NCBI GenBank assembly: GCA_045654645.1
Contig: JAZONR010000044.1
Location: 1-64,000, forward strand
DNA from: HGM04593 sp045654645
Lineage (GTDB): Bacteria > Bacteroidota > Bacteroidia > Bacteroidales > Bacteroidaceae
DNA: 64,000 nucleotides
Reading direction: 5' to 3'
Made by a program: the position numbers and the translations under genes. The notes beneath the pieces are model-generated. The model ran no database searches, was not told the origin of the DNA, and was given only the letters and a program-made list of their open reading frames with translations. Position 1 is the stretch's first letter. Each line of letters starts with the position of its first letter. Shown in pieces: positions 34,535 to 42,003 of this stretch.

Positions 34535-36001
34535 ATGAAAATATACTTTATAAACCCACCGTTTAAGGCTGAATTCGGAAAATTCTCACGTGAGTCGCGC
34601 AGTCCGGCCATAACCAAGAGCGGTGCCTTGTACTATCCGCTTTGGCTCATCTATGCAGCAGCCTATTGCGAGAAGCACGGCTTTGATGTGTGCTTTCTCG
34701 ATGCTCCGGCAAAACAGATGAATGAGCAGCAATCGATTGATCACATAAAGGCCAATGGTGCCGATGCAGCCCTCTTTGTCTATGGAACAAGTACTCCTTC
34801 AATAAAGAGTGATGTGGCATTTGCAGCAACACTCAAAGAGCTCTATCCAAACTCCTTTGCGTTGCTTGTGGGTACACACCCGTCGGCTCGCCCTCAAGAG
34901 ACACTGGGCTACTCGCCTCTTATAGATGCGGTGGCCATAGGTGAGTATGATAACATTGTGCTTGAGCTTGCGTTGGCAATAAAGGAGGGCACCGATGTAT
35001 CACTGGTGCGCGGCCTCTGTATCAATGGGGCCGATGGTTGCCGTCGCACGCCGCCAATGCCTGTAATGAAAGAGCTTGACGAGGTGCCATTTGCCGCCGA
35101 TTTCATACACAGGCATCTTGACCCTCGCGACTACTTTTTTGCAGCAGCCACATATCCATCTATTCAAATATTTACCGGTCGCGGCTGCCCCTTCCGTTGC
35201 AATTTCTGTGTCTATCCACAGACAATGCACGGCCACGCCTTCCGCTCCCGTTCTGCAGCCAATGTGGTTGCCGAGTTCCAATATATTGCCGATAATTTTC
35301 CCGATGTCAAGGAGGTGGTTATTGAGGATGACACCTTTACCGCCAACAAGAAAAGGGTGCTCGAAATTTGCTCTCTGTTGGTGGAGCGCAAGCTCAACAA
35401 GCGTCTGCGCTGGCTCTGTAATGCCCGTGTGAACCTCGACCTTGAGACAATGAAGGCTATGAAGAAGGCGGGTTGCCGTCTCATCATCCCCGGCATTGAG
35501 TCGGGTAGCCAGGAGATACTAGATAACATAAAGAAGGGCACCAAGGTGGAGCAGTTCTACTCCTATGTGGCCAATGCCAAGAAGGCTGGCTTGCTCATCC
35601 ACGCTTGCTATATGGTGGGTAACCGCGGTGAGACCAAGGAGACAATGCAGCGGACATTGGAATTGGCACTGAAGCTGAATACCGATACTGCACAGTTCTT
35701 CCCATTGATTCCCTATCCCGGTACCGAAGCCTATGACTGGGCCTATGAGAATGGCTATATAGAGCTCGATTACGAGAAATATTGCCGTCCCGACGGCACA
35801 CACAATACAGTGCTTTCGCTGCCCGGTCTCTCGGCTCAGGATATGGTCGATTTTTGCAATGCGGCGCGCAAGAAGTATTATCTGCGTCCCCGCTACATCC
35901 TGCACCGTCTGCGCGTGGGACTCATCGATTTGTCCGATCTCAAACGCTCTCTCAAGGCATTTGGCAAGCTGAAACAGTATCTTTTTGGAAAAAGCAAGTG
36001 A
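34535..36001 (+). CDS. B12-binding radical SAM protein of the polysaccharide cluster
   Basis: The 488-residue protein has an N-terminal cobalamin-binding-like domain (about 1-160, MKIYFINPP, LLVGTHPSARPQETL) without the classical DxHxxG, and a radical SAM domain with C218-x3-C222-x2-C225 (GCPFRCNFC). The downstream SAM pattern is IEDDTFTANKK and IPGIESGSQEIL. A basic C-terminal tail follows. Relatives methylate lipids, sugars or hopanoids, or make bacteriochlorin-type bonds. The substrate here might be the glycan or its carrier. It has its own promoter and overlaps nothing. The next GT2 starts 1 base after its stop. Confidence 0.9.
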   Translation: MKIYFINPPFKAEFGKFSRESRSPAITKSGALYYPLWLIYAAAYCEKHGFDVCFLDAPAKQMNEQQSIDHIKANGADAALFVYGTSTPSIKSDVAFAATLKELYPNSFALLVGTHPSARPQETLGYSPLIDAVAIGEYDNIVLELALAIKEGTDVSLVRGLCINGADGCRRTPPMPVMKELDEVPFAADFIHRHLDPRDYFFAAATYPSIQIFTGRGCPFRCNFCVYPQTMHGHAFRSRSAANVVAEFQYIADNFPDVKEVVIEDDTFTANKKRVLEICSLLVERKLNKRLRWLCNARVNLDLETMKAMKKAGCRLIIPGIESGSQEILDNIKKGTKVEQFYSYVANAKKAGLLIHACYMVGNRGETKETMQRTLELALKLNTDTAQFFPLIPYPGTEAYDWAYENGYIELDYEKYCRPDGTHNTVLSLPGLSAQDMVDFCNAARKKYYLRPRYILHRLRVGLIDLSDLKRSLKAFGKLKQYLFGKSK

Positions 36002-36002
36002 G

Positions 36003-36758
36003 ATGAACGAACTGGTGTCCATAATAATGCCTGTCCACAATTCGGAACGCTACCTTGAAGAGGCTGTCCGTTCCGTCATTGCGCAGACCTATCCTCATTG
36101 GGAACTGCTGATTGTGGATGATGCATCAACCGACCGCTCGCTTCAGGTGGCCCGGGCGCTGGCTCTCGAGGATAGCAGAATAAGGGTGCAATGCAATCCC
36201 TGTCCCACAGGCTATCCTGCTACGCCGCGCAACCTTGCTGTGGACCTTGCCAACGGGCGTTACATAGCTTTTCTTGACAGCGATGACGTGTGGCTGCCAC
36301 AGAAACTCGAACATCAGTTGCCATTCTTTGCCGAGTCGGATGAGATAGGGGTTGTATTCTCCAACTATGAGAAGATAGATGAGAATTCAGAGCGCGACAA
36401 CCGTGTGGTAAAAGCCCGCAGAATGACCGATTACAACAAACTGTTGCTTGGCAATGTCATTGGCAATGTAACGGCTCTCTATGATACAGCCCGTGTTGGC
36501 AAGGTGCATTTCAGTCTTGTGCGCCACGAGGATTATGCAATGTGGCTCTCCATACTTAAACGCGGCTACCTCGCGCGCAACACAGGCGAGGTTATGGCGC
36601 TCTACAGGGTTTCGGGCACTTCGGTGTCGGCCCACAAATGGCGTCTCCTCTCTTGGCAGTGGAGCATCTATCGCAATGTGGAAAAGTTGGGGCTCTTGCA
36701 TTCGGTATACTGCTATCTGAACTATGCCGTAAGGGGATTTTTCAAGAGCTTGGTATAA
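36003..36758 (+). CDS. GT2 glycosyltransferase
   Basis: The ATG at 36003 follows the radical SAM stop by one base; a TTG at 35985 is an unlikely start. The 251-residue enzyme opens VSIIMPVHNSERYLEEAVRS, has VDDASTDRSLQ, FLDSDDVWLPQKLEHQL and RHEDYAMWLSILKRG with a C-terminal positive/aromatic end. It resembles capsular beta-glycosyltransferases. It ends the plus-strand cluster at a bidirectional terminator. Confidence 0.9.
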   Translation: MNELVSIIMPVHNSERYLEEAVRSVIAQTYPHWELLIVDDASTDRSLQVARALALEDSRIRVQCNPCPTGYPATPRNLAVDLANGRYIAFLDSDDVWLPQKLEHQLPFFAESDEIGVVFSNYEKIDENSERDNRVVKARRMTDYNKLLLGNVIGNVTALYDTARVGKVHFSLVRHEDYAMWLSILKRGYLARNTGEVMALYRVSGTSVSAHKWRLLSWQWSIYRNVEKLGLLHSVYCYLNYAVRGFFKSLV

Positions 36759-36803
36759 AGTTAAGGGGACTGAATAAAAAGACCTTTTTAGTCAGGCAAC
36801 AAC

Positions 36804-36848
36804 AAAAAAAGATGGTGCCATTCCTTTGGGGGCACCAACTTTTTTTTG
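36804..36848. terminator. Bidirectional terminator between the GT2 and lipocalin-like genes
   Basis: TGGTGCC (36813-36819) pairs with GGCACCA (36831-36837) with A-run and T-run on the two sides. Confidence 0.8.
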
Positions 36849-37262
36849 TTACCATTTTCGCAGTGAATATGCACGTCCCTCGCTTTTCATTATCAGTGTC
36901 TCTTCATCAAGCATCATCACTCTGAATACTGTGCTGTCGCTGTGCAGGTGGAACTCTTTCAGCATCTCAGGCGTGGCGGCATATTGCTCGTGTGGGAAAC
37001 TGTAGAAATGGCTCATTGCAAGCCAAGTCCCGTCATAGTGCAGGTTGCCCAGGAAACGCACCGGCAAGGTGGAATCGTTGTGCTTGCTCACTTGTGTCAT
37101 ATGTCTTTGGAACGAATAGAATATATGCTGTGGGTGGGCTGTGCTGTCGGGGTATACGACACTCTCAAGCCTCCACATTCCATCGAGTTCACCGTTAATG
37201 TATACTTTGTCGCAAGCCGCAAACAGCACGCTTGCCAAAACTATCAATAATCCCTTTTTCAT
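36849..37262 (-). CDS. Lipocalin-like lipoprotein
   Basis: The N-terminus MKKGLLIVLASVLFAACDK gives a lipoprotein with cysteine 17. The remaining 120 residues (DGMWRLESVVYPDSTAH through MLDEETLIMKSEGRAYSLRKW) have the WxL-then-beta-strand look of small Bacteroidales lipocalin-like proteins. It overlaps wzi by 4 bases (ATGA), so it may be a Wzi partner. No function is known. Confidence 0.75.
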   Translation of the reverse strand: MKKGLLIVLASVLFAACDKVYINGELDGMWRLESVVYPDSTAHPQHIFYSFQRHMTQVSKHNDSTLPVRFLGNLHYDGTWLAMSHFYSFPHEQYAATPEMLKEFHLHSDSTVFRVMMLDEETLIMKSEGRAYSLRKW

Positions 37263-38896
37263 TCTCTTTTGCCGAATATTATTGAACTCACTCGTGTTAT
37301 ACTCAACATAAATCCAAAATTGTTGCCAATGTAGCTGCTGCGGTCATATCCCAGCGAGATGCCGGCGGCCCAGTAGCTTCCACGTGGCGCATACACCAGT
37401 TCTCCAAGCAACGATGTGATATAGGCTTTCTTGTCCAATGGATTAAGATATGTGCCCCAATGCTCGCTGTATGTATACTGCAGGCGGTAGGCAAATGAGT
37501 GTTGTTTGCCAAAACAACCGTTGATACCCACATTGTGCGAGATTAGCCTGTTGCTCTTGAAGGCAAGGTCGCCGTCTTTGTTGTATATTGGCGACAATAC
37601 CAATGGGCTTCCCATTCCCATACCCCAGTGGTGCCATCCCGGGTATATTCCGTGGTTATAGTAGTTGTCCACACCGTCCATCTGCTCGTTGAAGTTGGAA
37701 CTTGGGTCGTGATAGAGCGCGCCGCTTTGGTCGTATGTGCCCATAAACTCATATTGCAGCGCTGAGATAAACGGCAACTTGCCGCTTTTGTTTGTGAGCC
37801 TTATGCCGGCCATAATGTCCTTCCAAGGGTAGAATATGACACGTCTCACACCCTCTTTGTTGCTTTGGTATTCAAGGAAGAATAGCTGCGAGAAGTCCTC
37901 ATACATATGCTCGCCATAGAGGCGTATGTCCATTGCTTTTGTGTGCAGCGTGAGCGCTGCGTGCCAGCTTCCTATCTGGTTGCCCGATATGTTGGTCTGC
38001 TCATCGAGAGGAGTATCCTCGCTGCCGCTCAATGGAATAAAAGCCTTCAGGTAGTCGGAAAAGCTTGCCGGCATTGATACCACCAATCCTCTGCCGTGCT
38101 TGTATATGTCGCCGCCGAATTGTGAGTACATCTCTCCGCCACCCTCAATCTCAAGCGGAAATTTCCCGGGGTTGCCAATCTTTATGAATGCTGCCTTGCT
38201 GTGGTAGAGAATGTTGCGCCCATAGCGTGTGATGTTGTTGCCTTGGGCAAAATCACGTTGAAAATTGTCATCGGTGAAACGGCCGTATGCAATGTGGCCG
38301 CGCATCTGCAACCAGTTGCCGGTTTTTGCAATTGTTGTATATTCGGGTACTTCGAGCCTCACTTGGGGTATTGGCTTGCTGTTTCCGCTATAGGTGAGCC
38401 CGCCACTGTTCAGGTCGGTTATCTGTGCGTTGTATATGTTCCCGAAGTAGCGGTTCACGTTGTTGCTTGCGAACGACGTTCCAAGGAACTGTTTGTCGTC
38501 GCCTTTGTTCTCGCCAAACCTCTCCTTGCTTCCAACGTGCAGTGTGAGCCATCGCCAGCTTATCTCGCCATAGGCCTGCTGCACCGATACCGCGCTCTGC
38601 TGGTTGTATCCTCCAATGATGTCGGCTGTGAAGCGATACTTGAAAGCTCCCTTTTTGTCTATTTTGTTGCCGTATGTTGCAGCAAGGCGCATATATCCAT
38701 TGTGCAGCTCCGGTGAAGCGAGCCCTTGTCTGCGGGCCAATAGCCAATAGGGGACATTGCTGCCCCAGGCCGATGTGTTGTTGAACTGAGCAAGCATACT
38801 CAACTCGCCGCCGCAACTCTCCTGTGCCTTCATAGGCGCAGCGATGCACGTTGCTATGAGCAGCAGTGTGTGGATGAATTTTCTTCCGTGTGGCAT
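37259..38896 (-). CDS. wzi: Capsule assembly Wzi family outer-membrane protein
   Basis: A signal peptide (MPHGRKFIHTLLLIATCIAAPMKAQ) precedes a 520-residue beta-barrel with the Caps_assemb_Wzi pattern: SAWGSNVPYWLLARRQGL, LHVGSKERFGENKGD, YSGNSKPIPQVRLEVPEY, and the last strand ending SSIIFGKRE. Wzi anchors capsule at the outer surface in Enterobacteria. It lies next to the cluster, on the opposite strand, with its own TATCTTCG box at 38929-38936. Confidence 0.92.
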   Translation of the reverse strand: MPHGRKFIHTLLLIATCIAAPMKAQESCGGELSMLAQFNNTSAWGSNVPYWLLARRQGLASPELHNGYMRLAATYGNKIDKKGAFKYRFTADIIGGYNQQSAVSVQQAYGEISWRWLTLHVGSKERFGENKGDDKQFLGTSFASNNVNRYFGNIYNAQITDLNSGGLTYSGNSKPIPQVRLEVPEYTTIAKTGNWLQMRGHIAYGRFTDDNFQRDFAQGNNITRYGRNILYHSKAAFIKIGNPGKFPLEIEGGGEMYSQFGGDIYKHGRGLVVSMPASFSDYLKAFIPLSGSEDTPLDEQTNISGNQIGSWHAALTLHTKAMDIRLYGEHMYEDFSQLFFLEYQSNKEGVRRVIFYPWKDIMAGIRLTNKSGKLPFISALQYEFMGTYDQSGALYHDPSSNFNEQMDGVDNYYNHGIYPGWHHWGMGMGSPLVLSPIYNKDGDLAFKSNRLISHNVGINGCFGKQHSFAYRLQYTYSEHWGTYLNPLDKKAYITSLLGELVYAPRGSYWAAGISLGYDRSSYIGNNFGFMLSITRVSSIIFGKRE

Positions 38897-38928
38897 AGAA
38901 AAACCTGTATCTCCGTTTTTTTTGATGG

Positions 38929-38936
38929 CGAAGATA
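38929..38936 (-). promoter_or_regulatory. -7 promoter box of wzi
   Basis: Minus-strand TATCTTCG, 33 bases before the ATG. Confidence 0.6.
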
Positions 38937-38998
38937 CATATTTTATCGTTTATAGGAGACTCCTTGACTGCACTATTTGCAGCCTTAACCCAAAAAGT

Positions 38999-39475
38999 TT
39001 ACTCCTCGAGCTCGCAGCCGCTGAACATAAAATCCTTCTCGGCCACATCTTTGGGGAATGTGTAATAAGTGATATCGGCAGTTGAGCACTTCTCGCCATT
39101 GTAAATTATTTCGGCTTCGATGAACACGAAACTGCGTTTCACCTCCTTCACTCTGCCGCGTATTTCAAGCGTTATACCCTCGCCGGTGGGCAGTGGCTTT
39201 TTGTATTTTATGTTAAGATTTGTGGTCATTCCCGATGTCTGGAATTTGCGGCCAATTATCCATCCGCCCACCTCGTCCAGCAGTGTGGCCTGTATTCCAC
39301 CGTGCAGTGTCTTTAGCCACCCTTGGTAGTTGTCATCAGGGTTCCACAGCGACACAATGTCATCGCCCTCCTCAAAGAATTCCATTTTCAAGCCATAGGG
39401 GTTGCAAGGTGCACACGCAAAACAGTTGTACCCTTTGCCAATGAGTGGCAGCCAGGGGTTCTTTATCTTTTTCAT
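38999..39475 (-). CDS. Hotdog-fold thioesterase (PaaI family)
   Basis: The 158-residue protein shows the PaaI/YbgC hotdog fold: NPYGLKMEFFEEGDDIVSL, WLKTLHGGIQATLLDEVGG with the conserved HGG, and LNIKYKKPLPTGEGITLE. Members hydrolyse acyl- or aryl-CoA esters. The N-terminus has three cysteines (FACAPCNPYG) that may bind a metal or are structural. Substrate is not predictable. It is monocistronic with a promoter box at 39505-39512. Confidence 0.88.
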   Translation of the reverse strand: MKKIKNPWLPLIGKGYNCFACAPCNPYGLKMEFFEEGDDIVSLWNPDDNYQGWLKTLHGGIQATLLDEVGGWIIGRKFQTSGMTTNLNIKYKKPLPTGEGITLEIRGRVKEVKRSFVFIEAEIIYNGEKCSTADITYYTFPKDVAEKDFMFSGCELEE

Positions 39476-39504
39476 CTATGTGTAATGATAGTGTTATTAT
39501 GTTG

Positions 39505-39512
39505 CAAAAATA
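39505..39512 (-). promoter_or_regulatory. -7 promoter box of the thioesterase gene
   Basis: Minus-strand TATTTTTG, 30 bases before the ATG. Confidence 0.55.
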
Positions 39513-39609
39513 ATTCACATTGCTTGATGATGCTCTGTTTTGTCGGCAATTTTATAAAATCTTAATAAATGCCTGCACAATTACTCTTCTTCTTTTTCTG
39601 TTTTTTTGC

Positions 39610-39617
39610 TATCTTCG
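39610..39617 (+). promoter_or_regulatory. -7 promoter box of the TraB/GumN operon
   Basis: Plus-strand TATCTTCG, 36 bases before the ATG at 39653. It may drive all genes to msrC. Confidence 0.6.
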
Positions 39618-39652
39618 CGAATATTAACCTGTAATTTAAATTTAACGAAGAT

Positions 39653-40561
39653 ATGAAAAAAATTTTCCTTGCTGTTGTGTTGGCATTTGCGCTGTTTACA
39701 GGCGCCAATGCTCAGTTGCTCTACAAAGTGTCGGGCAACGCCCTCTCAAAGCCCTCATACATTGTGGGAACCTATCATTTGGCACCCGCGTCATTCGTAA
39801 AGTCCATTCCCGGTGCGCTTGCTGCCATTGATGAGGCAGACGTTGTTTGCGGCGAGGTGGTGATGAGCGAGATGAATGGCAAAGAGAACAAAGAGAAGGT
39901 TATGGAGGCAATGTATCTTCCTAAAGGGCAGACAATTGCAGATATTCTCACACCCGATGAGATGGAGAAACTCAACTCGTTTATGAAACGTACGTTGGGG
40001 CTCAGCTTCAAGAATCCGATTATTATGAAGCAGATGGGAAATATGTCCCCAATGTCGATAGAGACCTTGTTGAGCGTTTCAATAAGCCAAAAGCTTGTTC
40101 CCGATTATAACCCTCTTAAACTCATAGATGAATATTTCCAGAAACAGGCAAAAAAGAGGGGTAAGACTGTGGCTGGTCTTGAGAGTGTCGATTTTCAACT
40201 TGCCACACTCTATAAGGGTACATCCATTGAGCGCCAAAAGGAGCAGCTTATGTGTCTGGTTGAGAATGAAGAGTATAATATGATGATAGCAAAGCAACTT
40301 GCCGATGCCTATTTCTCGCAGGACCTCGATGCTCTTTATGCCGTTACTCAAGAGAAGATGAACAATAGCTGCGACAGCACGCTCGAGGAGGATGAACGCC
40401 TCATTTATAACCGCAACGCGGCCTGGGCTGAGAAGATGCCAACGATAATGGCCGAACATCCCACGCTTTTTGTGGTGGGTGCCGCCCATCTGCCCGGCGA
40501 ACGCGGAGTGCTTGAACTGCTCAAGCAGAGGGGCTACATCGTTGAGCCGGTACTGAAGTGA
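39653..40561 (+). CDS. TraB/GumN family protein
   Basis: A signal peptide (MKKIFLAVVLAFALFTGANAQ) leads a 302-residue TraB/GumN-like protein: YIVGTYHLAP with the conserved His, AIDEADVVCGEVVM, and the end HPTLFVVGAAHLPGERGVLELLKQRGY. The fold is related to Tiki-like metalloproteases with conserved GxxH and E motifs, all visible. It may be a periplasmic protease or peptide-binding protein. It is the first gene of the PepSY-kinase stretch, 30 bases ahead of PepSY. Confidence 0.9.
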   Translation: MKKIFLAVVLAFALFTGANAQLLYKVSGNALSKPSYIVGTYHLAPASFVKSIPGALAAIDEADVVCGEVVMSEMNGKENKEKVMEAMYLPKGQTIADILTPDEMEKLNSFMKRTLGLSFKNPIIMKQMGNMSPMSIETLLSVSISQKLVPDYNPLKLIDEYFQKQAKKRGKTVAGLESVDFQLATLYKGTSIERQKEQLMCLVENEEYNMMIAKQLADAYFSQDLDALYAVTQEKMNNSCDSTLEEDERLIYNRNAAWAEKMPTIMAEHPTLFVVGAAHLPGERGVLELLKQRGYIVEPVLK

Positions 40562-40591
40562 AGATAAAAGAGTAAAGAAGAGGAGCTTGAA

Positions 40592-41992
40592 ATGAGAAAC
40601 ATATTCAAAAAACTGCATTTGTGGGTTTCTATCCCCTTTGGGCTTGTGATAACAGTATCCTGTTTCACCGGTGCACTGCTCATTTTTGAAGAGGAGATAA
40701 CAGCTGCTTGCCGTGGTGGTGTGATGACCGTCTCTCCCCAAGGTGAGCCTCTCTCCTTTGAAAGGATAGCCCAAGCTGTTGAGGCAACCCTCTCCGATGA
40801 TGTGGAAATAACCGGAATTGTTGTGCCTGCTGCGCCAAACGAAGCCTATAAGGTAAATCTCAGCAAGCCCAAGCGAGCTGCACTCTACGTCAATCAATAT
40901 ACGGGAGAAATTAAGGGCGAGAGCGGGCGTTTGCCGTTCTTTGCCACTGTGTTCCGTCTGCACCGCTGGTTGCTCGACACCAACCCCGGCGACGGAGCAA
41001 TCTTTTGGGGTAAGATGATTGTGGGCGCAAGCACACTCTCCTTTGTGATAATACTTGTTACCGGCCTTGTGATATGGTGGCCACGCAACCGCAAGATGCT
41101 CAAGAACCGTCTTTCTATTCTCTTTTGCAAAGGCTGCAAACGTCTCTTCTATGACCTTCACGTTGCAGGCGGTTTCTATGCTTTGCTGCTTCTGCTTGTT
41201 ATGGCCCTTACCGGACTCACCTGGTCATTCGAGTGGTATAGGAATGGGGTTAATTCACTCTTTGGCGTTGAGGAGGCAGCTGCGCAGGCAACGAAGGGGG
41301 TAGAAACCGAGCAACGCTCCGTCAAGACCCAGGCTGTGTGCATTAATGACTGCAGCCGCTGTGTGGACAAACCTTGCCAAGGAGCCAAGAATAATACAGC
41401 TGTTGCCGACGGAAACAGCGGCGCCACAGAACTTGTTGCCGATGGAAACAGCGGAGCCACAGAGCTTGTTGCCGACGGAAACAGCGGAGCCACAGAGCTT
41501 GTTGCCGACGGAAACAGCGGCGCCACAGAACTTGTTGCCGACGGAAATAGCGGAGCCACAGAGCTTGTTGCCGATGGAAACTGCGGAGCCACAGAGCTTG
41601 TGGAAACTACCAAAGCAACTCATTCGCGTTATGCCCGGTGGCAGAAGGCCTATGGAACGCTTGTCGCGGAACTTGGCACTCGCACAATGACTGTTTCGGC
41701 AGGTACAATCTCTGTTCCTTTGGAGGGGTGGGGCAATAGCCGTGCTGCCGACAAATATGGTTTCAATGAGAGCAACGGCAAGCTCACAACCGTGCGCCCC
41801 TATGAAGAGGCTCTGCCGCGCGAGAAACTTCAAGGCTGGGTTTACACCTTGCACGTAAGCTCTTGGGGTGGTTGGTTCAGTCGCATATTGGGCTTCCTTG
41901 CTGCTCTGCTTGGTGCAACCCTGCCGCTTACAGGCTACTATTTCTGGATTAAGCGCCTCTATGGCAAGCGCACGGCTTGCAAGCGTGATTGA
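40592..41992 (+). CDS. PepSY-associated TM protein with 11-residue repeats
   Basis: The 466-residue protein has four TM helices typical of PepSY_TM (IFKKLHLWVSIPFGLVITVSC at 3-23, a second near 145-168, a third near 190-212, a fourth near 430-455), and a HRWLLDTNPGDGAIFWGK segment. Such proteins are reductase or peptidase-regulating membrane proteins, often iron-linked. The large loop between TM3 and TM4 carries a cysteine cluster (CINDCSRCVDKPCQG, near 250-265) and then six repeats of VADGNSGATEL (residues 271-336). The last repeat has Cys for Ser. This insertion is not part of the normal family, and is the odd feature. Confidence 0.88.
   Translation: MRNIFKKLHLWVSIPFGLVITVSCFTGALLIFEEEITAACRGGVMTVSPQGEPLSFERIAQAVEATLSDDVEITGIVVPAAPNEAYKVNLSKPKRAALYVNQYTGEIKGESGRLPFFATVFRLHRWLLDTNPGDGAIFWGKMIVGASTLSFVIILVTGLVIWWPRNRKMLKNRLSILFCKGCKRLFYDLHVAGGFYALLLLLVMALTGLTWSFEWYRNGVNSLFGVEEAAAQATKGVETEQRSVKTQAVCINDCSRCVDKPCQGAKNNTAVADGNSGATELVADGNSGATELVADGNSGATELVADGNSGATELVADGNSGATELVADGNCGATELVETTKATHSRYARWQKAYGTLVAELGTRTMTVSAGTISVPLEGWGNSRAADKYGFNESNGKLTTVRPYEEALPREKLQGWVYTLHVSSWGGWFSRILGFLAALLGATLPLTGYYFWIKRLYGKRTACKRD
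41402..41599 (+). repeat. Six tandem 33-bp repeats inside the PepSY gene
   Basis: Units begin at 41402, 41435, 41468, 41501, 41534 and 41567. Each encodes VADGNSGATEL (unit 6 has C for S). Units 1 and 4 are identical in DNA and the others differ by few synonymous bases, so the array probably grew by recent unequal exchange or slippage. Copy number is likely to vary between strains without breaking the frame. Confidence 0.95.
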
Positions 41993-42003
41993 TTTTCACA
42001 ACT

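Noticed and set aside
40079..41161. Minus-strand frame of 360 codons
   Set aside because: It lies antisense to the TraB and PepSY genes, which are both clear families; no start context.
41402..41599. Possible CRISPR array from 33-bp periodicity
   Set aside because: Units are directly adjacent without spacers and code for a repeat peptide in frame.
41255..41854. Minus-strand frame with repeated GNKLCGSAVS-type units
   Set aside because: Only the antisense of the 33-bp repeats, which stay open in several frames.
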